Assembly: GCA_903925435.1 (NCBI GenBank)
Contig: CAIYFF010000219.1
Location: 1-6,638 of the forward strand
Direction of reading: 5' to 3'
Length of the DNA: 6,638 bases
From: an uncultured Planctomycetota bacterium
Lineage (GTDB): Bacteria; Planctomycetota; UBA1135; UBA2386
Below are positions 1-5,472 of this stretch, in pieces. Under the pieces are notes generated by a model. The model searched no databases and was not told the DNA's origin. It saw only the letters and a program-made list of their open reading frames with translations. Numbering within the stretch: position 1 is the first letter of the stretch; each line of letters opens with the position of its first letter. The translations under genes were made by a program, and so were the position numbers.

Positions 1-1314
1 ATGTCGATGGCGCTCGGCGCGTTCCTCGCCGGCATCTTGCTCGCGGACTCCGACTTCCACGGCCACGCGATGGCCGAGGTGGAGCCATTCCGCGACGCGC
101 TCGCGAGCTTGTTCTTCGTCTCGATCGGCATGCTGTTCGATGGCTCGGCGATCGTCGCGTCGCCGTGGCTCGTGCTCGCGTCGCTGTTCGCGGTCGTGGT
201 CGGCAAGGCCGCGGTCGTCGCGGTTGCGGCGAAGGCGCTCGGTCAGCCTGCGTGGATCCGCATCCGATCGGGATTGCTGCTCGCGCAGATCGGCGAGTTC
301 TCGTTCGTGCTCGCGCAAGTCGGCGGCGGCACAGGCGTGTTGCCCGCGCAGGCCTACAAGGTGTTCCTCGTCGTCGCGGTGCTTTCGATCGCGAGCACGC
401 CGCTGCTGCACCAGTTGGGACGCTGGATCGTGACGCGCCGGCGCGGCGGCGATCACGCGCAGGTCAAGGCCGACGATTCGCGCACGGACCACGCGATCGT
501 CGTCGGTTATGGCCCCACCGGCCGCACGTTGGTGCACACGCTGCAGAGCCTCGGCTTGCCCGTCGTCGCGGTCGAGATGAACGCCAACACCGTGCGTGCG
601 GAACGCAGCAAGGGCGTGCCGATCGAGTTCGGCGATGCGACGCGCGCCTCGACGCTGAAGGCGCTCGGCCTCGCGCAAGCGCGCATGCTCGTCCTGGCGG
701 TCAACGACGTGGAAGCAGCAAAGCGCATCGCCCAGATTGCGCGGGACATCGCGCCGCATGTGCACGTGCTCGCGCGCGCGGTCTACATCGGCGAGGTCGA
801 GCCGCTCTTGCGCGCAGGCGCGAAGGAAGTGGTGCCGCAAGAACTGGAAGCGTCCGTCGAGATCCTCGCTCGCACGTTGCTTCGCTTCCTCGTCACATCA
901 GACGAGATCGGCCGTCAGATCGCGCAAGTGCGCGCCGAAGCTGGAGCGATCAACAAGCTCGCGGGTGTTGCGCGCGCCGAGGCCGCGGGCATCGCCGACC
1001 TGATCCCTGGGCTTGGCGTTGGCATCCATCGCGTCGGAACCGGCGCGTGCGTGATCGGCAAGAAGCTGTCGGAGGTCGGGTTCCGCAACCGCACTGGATG
1101 CACGATCGTCGCCGTGCGACGCGGCCATGAGAACTTGCCGTCCGTCTCGCCGGACACCGCGCTGCAAGCCAACGACGCAGTGGTGGTGATCGGTCCGAAG
1201 GAGCAGTTGCCGCTCGCGGACGCCATGTTCGTCGCGCCATGCCATGTGACGGACAACCTCGCGATGGCGGCGTCCGGCAGTTCGCACGGCGAAGCGCACC
1301 ACGAGAAGCTGTAG
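1..1314 (+). CDS. KefB/KefC-type monovalent cation:proton antiporter (CPA2) with RCK domains, 5'-truncated
   Basis: C-terminal 437 residues of a cation/H+ antiporter of the inner membrane, exchanging K+ or Na+ for protons. The membrane part (about residues 1-145) shows family landmarks: SMALGAFLAGILLADS at 2-17, VEPFRDALASLFFVSIGM at 27-44, and LLLAQIGEFSFVLAQ at 92-106. An RCK/TrkA-N nucleotide-binding domain follows (about 163-285), with the Rossmann motif GYGPTG at 169-174, an acidic residue E192 ending the second strand, and GDAT at 211-214. A TrkA-C-like domain occupies about 325-410 (ligand-sensing in relatives). The ATG at position 1 is not the start: these motifs lie mid-protein in KefB/KefC (about 600 residues), so roughly 230-250 N-terminal residues are missing upstream. 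The stop is TAG. The 27-residue tail is hydrophilic with four histidines. Whether this is a Kef-type K+ efflux system gated by a thiol adduct, or another CPA2 branch, cannot be decided here. The family call is firm. Confidence 0.93.
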   Translation: MSMALGAFLAGILLADSDFHGHAMAEVEPFRDALASLFFVSIGMLFDGSAIVASPWLVLASLFAVVVGKAAVVAVAAKALGQPAWIRIRSGLLLAQIGEFSFVLAQVGGGTGVLPAQAYKVFLVVAVLSIASTPLLHQLGRWIVTRRRGGDHAQVKADDSRTDHAIVVGYGPTGRTLVHTLQSLGLPVVAVEMNANTVRAERSKGVPIEFGDATRASTLKALGLAQARMLVLAVNDVEAAKRIAQIARDIAPHVHVLARAVYIGEVEPLLRAGAKEVVPQELEASVEILARTLLRFLVTSDEIGRQIAQVRAEAGAINKLAGVARAEAAGIADLIPGLGVGIHRVGTGACVIGKKLSEVGFRNRTGCTIVAVRRGHENLPSVSPDTALQANDAVVVIGPKEQLPLADAMFVAPCHVTDNLAMAASGSSHGEAHHEKL

Positions 1315-1332
1315 CCGCGAGCCCGTAGGCTT

Positions 1333-2556
1333 GTGGGGGTGAAGCTCGACTACACCAAGCTCTCCGTCGCCTGCGTCCTGCTCAGCCTGCCGTTGTCGTG
1401 GCTTGTGTTGCAGCGCGACATGGGCACGAAGGCCGTGCCGACCGTTCGCATCGCGTCGTTCAACGCTGCGATGAATCGCGCCGAACCCAATGCAATGCTC
1501 GCGGAGTTGCGCGCGGGCAGCGACCAGGCGCGCAAGATCGCAGAAGTGGTGCAGCGCGCGGACATCGACGTGCTGCTGCTGTGCGAGCTCGACCGCGATG
1601 ACGGCGAAGAGGCCGCGCGAGTGTTTGCGAAGGACTACCTCGCGGTGTCGCAGAACGGGCAGAAGCCGATCGACTTCGCGCATGTGTTCTTCGCCGCGTC
1701 CAACACGGGAGAACCGAGCGGTCGCGATCTCGACCACGACGGCAAGTCGGATGGTCCTGGCGACGCGTATGGCTACGGCAAGTTCCGCGGGCAATACGCG
1801 ATGGCGCTGTTGTCCCGGCATCCGATCCGCAGCGACGCGGCCCGCACCTTCCGCATGCTGCCGTGGAGCGCGATGCCACAAGCCACGCGTCCAGCGGGCT
1901 ATTGGTCCGACGAAGAGTGGAATGCGCTGCGGCTGTCGTCGAAGAGCCACTGGGACGTGCCGGTGCGCATCGCAGGCCGCGACGTGCACATGCTGTGCAG
2001 CCATCCGACGCCGCCCGCGTTCGATGGCGCCGAGGATCGCAATGGTTGCCGCAACCACGACGAGATCCGCTTCTGGGTCGACTACCTGACGCCGGATCGC
2101 GCGCAGTGGATCGTCGATGACCAAGGCGCGCGCGGCGGACTCGCAGCGGACGCGCACTTCGTCGTGCTCGGCGATCTCAATTGCGATCCGGTCGATGGCG
2201 ACAGCAAGCGCGATGCGTTGCTGCAGTTGCTCGCGCATCCGCGCGTGTTCGATCCCGCGCCGAAGAGCACTGGCGGCAAGCAAGCGAGCCTCGAGCAGTG
2301 GGCGCTCAACGCGGAGCACAAGGGCGATGCCGCATGCGACACCGCGGACTTCGAGGACGAAGCGCCGAAGGCGGACGCGCCTGGGACCGGTGGGCCAGGC
2401 AATCTCCGCGTCGACTACGCGCTGCCGTCGCGTTCGCTGTTCTTCGCGGCGTCCGCGGTGTACTGGCCGACGCAACGCGAAGCCGGTGGCGCAATCGTCG
2501 GCGCCAGCGACCACAGGCTCGTCTTTGTCGACGTGGGCTTCGCTCCAGCGAAGTGA
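1333..2556 (+). CDS. Membrane-anchored endonuclease/exonuclease/phosphatase (EEP) superfamily protein
   Basis: A 407-residue metal-dependent phosphoesterase of the EEP/DNase I-like fold. The active-site set is complete: RIASFN (N44), LLLCELD (E86), CSHPTPP (H224), VVLGDLN (D281, N283), RVDYALP (D361) and ASDHR (D393, H394). Residues 8-26 are hydrophobic, preceded by K4 and K9, so the catalytic domain is probably outside the cytoplasm, held by a signal anchor or released after cleavage. An acidic loop at 132-140 (DLDHDGKSD) resembles an EF-hand-like calcium loop and seems typical of this secreted EEP subgroup. The GTG start at 1333 is chosen because it lies 18 bp after the antiporter stop and keeps the whole hydrophobic segment; GTG at 1339 is equally possible. 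No good Shine-Dalgarno is visible (only TAGG at 1326-1329), which fits coupling to the gene upstream. The substrate (nucleic acid, phospholipid or phosphorylated sugar/inositol) is not inferable. Confidence 0.87.
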   Translation: MGVKLDYTKLSVACVLLSLPLSWLVLQRDMGTKAVPTVRIASFNAAMNRAEPNAMLAELRAGSDQARKIAEVVQRADIDVLLLCELDRDDGEEAARVFAKDYLAVSQNGQKPIDFAHVFFAASNTGEPSGRDLDHDGKSDGPGDAYGYGKFRGQYAMALLSRHPIRSDAARTFRMLPWSAMPQATRPAGYWSDEEWNALRLSSKSHWDVPVRIAGRDVHMLCSHPTPPAFDGAEDRNGCRNHDEIRFWVDYLTPDRAQWIVDDQGARGGLAADAHFVVLGDLNCDPVDGDSKRDALLQLLAHPRVFDPAPKSTGGKQASLEQWALNAEHKGDAACDTADFEDEAPKADAPGTGGPGNLRVDYALPSRSLFFAASAVYWPTQREAGGAIVGASDHRLVFVDVGFAPAK

Positions 2557-2568
2557 CGTTGCGGCGCG

Positions 2569-2584
2569 CGCGTGTGCACACGCG
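2569..2584. repeat. Perfect 16-bp palindrome between the EEP gene and the small downstream gene
   Basis: CGCGTGTGCACACGCG is fully self-complementary about the 2576/2577 junction, with 8 bp in each half. It lies 12 bp after the EEP stop and just before the purine-rich GGAGGGG at 2589-2595. As RNA it could fold with a 6-bp stem and a TGCA loop, but no T-tract follows, so an intrinsic terminator would be atypical. As DNA it has the shape of a site for a dimeric regulator of the small gene downstream. Its presence is certain; its role is inference. Confidence 0.6.
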
Positions 2585-2588
2585 ATGC

Positions 2589-2595
2589 GGAGGGG
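2589..2595 (+). promoter_or_regulatory. Shine-Dalgarno-like GGAGGGG ahead of the small gene
   Basis: GGAGGGG is the only strong ribosome-binding-like sequence near the 112-residue gene. It is 15 nt from the chosen ATG at 2611, which is long, but only 7 nt from an ATG at 2603. That ATG opens a four-codon frame ending in TGA at 2615-2617, overlapping the chosen start. Either this motif serves the ATG at 2611 inefficiently, or initiation at 2603 feeds reinitiation at 2611, or the similarity is fortuitous in GC-rich DNA. Confidence 0.4.
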
Positions 2596-2610
2596 CTGGG
2601 CAATGAGCGC

Positions 2611-2949
2611 ATGTTGACCACGATGGTCTTCATGCATGCCCCCGCACGCGAAGCCGATTTCCCATCCAGCCCATGGACGGGTTTCTTCCAGGTGTCAGGT
2701 CGAAGGATCCCCGAGGACCTCGAGCTGACGTTTGACGGCGGCGTCATTCGTGGATCCGGTTGGGATCGTCACGGCGACTTCGGGATCAAGGGTTGCTACG
2801 ACCTCGAATCGCGCGAAGTGCGCTGGACCAAGAAGTACGCGACGGGCCGCAAGGTGCTCTACCGCGGGTTCCGCGAAGGCCGCGGCATCTGGGGCACGTG
2901 GCGCGAGGACGCGCAGAAGCACGCAGGGTTCCTCGTCTGGCCGATCTGA
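2611..2949 (+). CDS. Small beta-rich protein of unknown function, 112 residues
   Basis: I do not recognise a named family. The protein has no signal peptide or membrane segment. It reads as short beta strands with regularly placed aromatics and glycines: WTGFF at 22-26, ELTFDGGVIRGSG at 38-50, D52 and GDFGIKG at 55-61, VRWTKKY at 70-76, VLYRGF at 82-87, GIWGTW at 92-97, and a closing GFLVWP at 106-111. Such spacing suggests a compact all-beta sheet or barrel domain, probably cytoplasmic. ATG at 2611 is preferred. ATGs at 2623 and 2632 are also in frame and would lose only 4 or 7 poorly patterned residues; a GTG at 2572 lies inside the palindrome and gives an unlikely leader. The gene is the last one before a convergent unit. 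Codon bias and the internal pattern make it likely to be real, although short. Confidence 0.68.
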   Translation: MLTTMVFMHAPAREADFPSSPWTGFFQVSGRRIPEDLELTFDGGVIRGSGWDRHGDFGIKGCYDLESREVRWTKKYATGRKVLYRGFREGRGIWGTWREDAQKHAGFLVWPI

Positions 2950-2954
2950 CGACA

Positions 2955-2974
2955 GCGCGCGATGTGTCGCGCGC
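2955..2974. terminator. Bidirectional hairpin between convergent genes
   Basis: A perfect inverted repeat, GCGCGCGA (2955-2962) and TCGCGCGC (2967-2974), with a TGTG loop, fills most of the 31-bp gap between the stop of the + strand small gene (2947-2949) and the stop of the - strand lipoprotein gene (2981-2983). A strong GC stem at a tail-to-tail junction is where a shared terminator is expected. Neither side has a run of T, so it may act as a Rho-dependent pause or a 3'-end stabiliser rather than a classic intrinsic terminator. Confidence 0.55.
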
Positions 2975-2980
2975 CGAGCG

Positions 2981-4504
2981 TCAGCTGCCCGTCAGCTTCT
3001 TGAGCAACGCGCGCGCATCCGCGACGGCGTTGTCGCCTTGGAAGCCGTAGTGCGCGTTCTTGCCGGGCCACCAGTGGCGCTCGGGCTTCTGCGGAGCAGC
3101 GGCGATGGCGCGCTGCAGCCACACGATCGCGGCGGCGCGATCCTCGGCGTTGCCGGTGCGCGCGAGTGCGCGGCCGACGCCGGCGTAGACCGTCGCGAGC
3201 TCCGCTTCGACGAGCGGCGGGAACGGCTCGATCGCTTCGCGTTCGCGGATCGCAGCGGCTGCGTTGCGCGCGACCTCTGGCGACGGTGGCTCGTCTTCGA
3301 GGCGCAAGAACTCGTCTCGCCGCGACTCAAACCACGTGCCTGCGCGACTGAGCGGCGTGCCCTTGCGCGAAAACGTCGCGGCCTCGCCGCGCTCCGCGTC
3401 CGCAACGTGCATCGCGGCGATCGCAGCCGGGGTCGCGGGGAGGTTCAGCGTGACGCGCGCCTTGTCGCCTTCGAGCCACACCTTGCTCCACGACGCCGAG
3501 CCATCCGCGTCGAAGGCTGCGACTTCGATCGCCCACGGAGCGTCGGCCGTTGGCTTGTTGCCCTTGGCCTCGAGCTCGATCTGGTGCTTGCCCTTGCCTG
3601 CTGCGTCCGCATCGACCGCGCGACTCGCCGTTGCGATGCGCTCCGCGTTGCCGCCGAGAGCTCCAGCCAAGAACGTCGTCACGACGCGCTGGTATTCGCC
3701 GTCGTGCGTCAGCAACGAGTGCGGCGGCGACGAGGTCGCAGGCAGCGCGAGCAGTTGCTTGTCGCCCTTCATGTCAAACCACGCGCGCAGCGTCGACACG
3801 CGCGTTTCTTGCGGCGACTCCGCGCCGAGGATCCACAGCGACGGCATCGAGAGCTGGGATGCGTTCTCGCCAGGATCCGTGCTGTCGGGCAGCGTCGAGA
3901 ACTCGGTGAAGCCCGTGCCGATCGTCGACACCATGTCGCCGCGCTTCCTTGCGCGTTCGGCGATGAAGTCGCGCATCGACGGCGTCTCGTCGAGCACGAT
4001 GGCCTGGCATGCGCGATCCAGTCGCGCGGCACGCAGCGCCGCCGAGCTGCCGAGACCGATGCCATAGAACGCGAGCTTGTTGGCATCGACGCCGCGTTGT
4101 GCGCAGAGCCAGTCGAGCACGAACTTGGTGTCGAGGAACATGCCGCGCAGCGACGGCTCGCCCGTGCTCTTGCCAAAACCGCGGTAGTCAAACGCGCAGA
4201 CGTGGAATCCCGCGTTGGCGAGGAAGGTGATGTACGGATGCAGCGTGCTGACGTTGCCCGTGCGGTCGTGAAGCAGCACGACGGTGCGGCCGCTGGCCTG
4301 CGGCGAACGCACGAGGTAGCCGTAGAGCGTCGCGTCGCCGACGGGGACTTCGAACGCCTCGGCATCGAGGCCGAGTTCTGCGGGTTCGACGAAGGTCTCT
4401 TTGGTGGGCTGCAGCACGACGCGGCTGAGGTCGTCGTGGGCGGTGCTGCACGAAGCAGCGGAGAACAGAGCGGCCGCAATCGAGGCGGCGCGAAGGATGC
4501 GCAT
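2981..4504 (-). CDS. Putative lipoprotein with a degenerate alpha/beta-hydrolase domain and C-terminal extension
   Basis: A 507-residue protein. The N terminus is MRILRAASIAAALFSAASC, a short basic and hydrophobic signal with a probable lipobox ending at C19 (A at -3 instead of the usual L). Residues about 50-283 follow the YqkD/YfhR-like S33/BAAT hydrolase pattern: TVVLLHDRTGN at 74-84, DYRGFGKSTGEPS at 106-118, KLAFYGIGLGSSAAL at 143-157, SLWILGAESPQE at 222-233 and H262. Three functional positions look altered: HG is HD (D80), the nucleophile Ser of GxSxG is G150, and the usual Asp after strand 7 aligns with S230. Activity is therefore doubtful. Residues 305-360 look like a beta domain (WAIEVAAF, VTLNLPATP). 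Residues 400-507 are helical and Ala-rich, possibly a degenerate TPR-like region, with HWWPGKNAHYG at 477-487. The frame extends upstream to 4621, but the signal peptide fixes the start at ATG 4504. It lies 38 bp after opcA with no evident Shine-Dalgarno. Confidence 0.82.
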   Translation of the reverse strand: MRILRAASIAAALFSAASCSTAHDDLSRVVLQPTKETFVEPAELGLDAEAFEVPVGDATLYGYLVRSPQASGRTVVLLHDRTGNVSTLHPYITFLANAGFHVCAFDYRGFGKSTGEPSLRGMFLDTKFVLDWLCAQRGVDANKLAFYGIGLGSSAALRAARLDRACQAIVLDETPSMRDFIAERARKRGDMVSTIGTGFTEFSTLPDSTDPGENASQLSMPSLWILGAESPQETRVSTLRAWFDMKGDKQLLALPATSSPPHSLLTHDGEYQRVVTTFLAGALGGNAERIATASRAVDADAAGKGKHQIELEAKGNKPTADAPWAIEVAAFDADGSASWSKVWLEGDKARVTLNLPATPAAIAAMHVADAERGEAATFSRKGTPLSRAGTWFESRRDEFLRLEDEPPSPEVARNAAAAIREREAIEPFPPLVEAELATVYAGVGRALARTGNAEDRAAAIVWLQRAIAAAPQKPERHWWPGKNAHYGFQGDNAVADARALLKKLTGS

Positions 4505-4542
4505 GGGGGCGGGACGATACGGAAGCAGCGTCCGCCGCGCGA

Positions 4543-5472
4543 TCACGCGAGGTCGATCGCTGCTGCGAGCAGGTCGCCTTCGCTGCCGCGCGACGACGGC
4601 ACGCCAAACGGCAGGAAGCACGCGTCTTCGGTTTCGACCGCGACTTCGATGCGGCCTGAGTCGACCAACGTCACCGTCGCTGCCGAACCACCGTGTTGGA
4701 GATCGACGCCCGCGAGCCCGCCTGCGTCACCATTCGCTTCGACGACGACGTGCGCGGACAGGCGGCGTTCGAGCCAGCGGCCGAGCATGGTCGCCGCAGC
4801 CACAGCAGCGTCGCCATGGCGCACGACCGCTGCGGTGTGGAGGTTTGGCTGGTAGCGGATGCGCTCAAACACTTCCGCAAGCGCGCGGCGCCAGGGCCGC
4901 AGACGCATCCATTCAAGGTCGACGACCTGCATGCCGCGATGCCGTCGCGTGTCGATCGCATCGAGGTCGCTTGCGGGCAGCGTGAAGCGCGAAGAGTCGA
5001 GGATCGACAGGTCCGCCATCGACGCGAGTGCGTCGAATCGGCGCACATCCTCGGGCCACGGGCACGCCCAGTAGAGGCGCGTCGGGATGTCGTGGATCAG
5101 CAGTGGGCGCACGAGTCCGGCGACGCGGGCGAACGCGCCTTCGGGCACCGTGAGCTCGATCTGCTCCAACACGAGATCGCGCGTCGGGCCAAAGAGGCGT
5201 GCGGCGCCGTGCACTTCGGTTGCGATCGAGCCGTTGCCGGGCCCCACGACGACGAGGAACGCGCGGCACGGCAAGCGCGCTGAAAGCGACTCGAGCAACG
5301 CGCGCATCGCTTGCTCGCGATCCACGGTGACGACCGCGATGAGGTTGGTGGTCAGCGCGCGGCTGACCGAGTTGTCCTCGTCGCCTTGGCAGCACTCGCG
5401 CCAGATCTTGCGCAGCGCGTCAGGGATCGCGTTGGGCGCTACGACGTGCCGCGGTGTTACCAGCGCGGTCAC
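4543..5472 (-). CDS. opcA: Glucose-6-phosphate dehydrogenase assembly protein OpcA
   Basis: A 309-residue cytoplasmic protein of the OpcA family, which binds and activates glucose-6-phosphate dehydrogenase (assembly and redox control are best known in cyanobacteria and actinobacteria). Family-like segments in order are LTTNLIAVV at 40-48, IATEVHGAARLFGP at 83-96 followed by LEQIELTVP at 102-110, RPLLIHDIPTRLYW at 122-135, LDSSRFTLPASDLD at 158-171, and DLEWMRLRPWRRALAEVFER at 185-204. A glycine-containing C-terminal sensor-like part ends the protein. The start is GTG at 5472: it overlaps the zwf TGA by 4 bp (GTGA) and has GGAGG 5 nt upstream. The open frame runs on to 5604, but that extension is an arginine-rich shadow of zwf. 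The zwf-opcA order supports the assignment and implies translational coupling. I see no truncation or frameshift. Confidence 0.88.
   Translation of the reverse strand: MTALVTPRHVVAPNAIPDALRKIWRECCQGDEDNSVSRALTTNLIAVVTVDREQAMRALLESLSARLPCRAFLVVVGPGNGSIATEVHGAARLFGPTRDLVLEQIELTVPEGAFARVAGLVRPLLIHDIPTRLYWACPWPEDVRRFDALASMADLSILDSSRFTLPASDLDAIDTRRHRGMQVVDLEWMRLRPWRRALAEVFERIRYQPNLHTAAVVRHGDAAVAAATMLGRWLERRLSAHVVVEANGDAGGLAGVDLQHGGSAATVTLVDSGRIEVAVETEDACFLPFGVPSSRGSEGDLLAAAIDLA

Noticed and set aside
1..3. ATG at position 1 as the antiporter start
   Set aside because: The SMALGAFLAG segment that follows lies in the middle of the membrane domain in KefB/KefC relatives, so the gene continues upstream of the window.
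2572..2610. GTG at 2572 as the start of the small beta protein
   Set aside because: It lies inside the 16-bp palindrome, has no ribosome-binding site, and adds a leader without the pattern seen in the rest of the protein.
898..2637. 579-codon open frame on the - strand across the antiporter end and EEP gene
   Set aside because: Arg/Ala/His/Val-rich shadow with no recognisable domain, lying fully antisense to two well-supported genes. Long antisense frames are expected in high-GC DNA.
2979..2997. Direct repeat CGTCAGCT (2979-2986 and 2990-2997)
   Set aside because: Short, largely within the coding end of the lipoprotein gene, and easily explained by chance and codon use.
3417..3424. GCGATCGC octamer resembling the cyanobacterial HIP1 site
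   Set aside because: I found only one copy in 6.6 kb, inside a coding region, so it does not indicate a HIP1-rich genome.
4505..4542. Possible promoter between opcA and the lipoprotein gene
   Set aside because: Only a weak TATCGT-like sequence and no convincing -35 partner; 38 bp is too little evidence to call a promoter.
4505..4621. 39-residue N-terminal extension of the lipoprotein up to ATG 4621
   Set aside because: It is Arg-rich, overlaps the end of opcA, and would bury the signal peptide that begins at ATG 4504.
2732..4855. 707-codon open frame on the + strand across the lipoprotein and opcA
   Set aside because: Composition dominated by Arg and Ala with no motif. It is antisense to genes with clear family signatures and is a GC-bias shadow.
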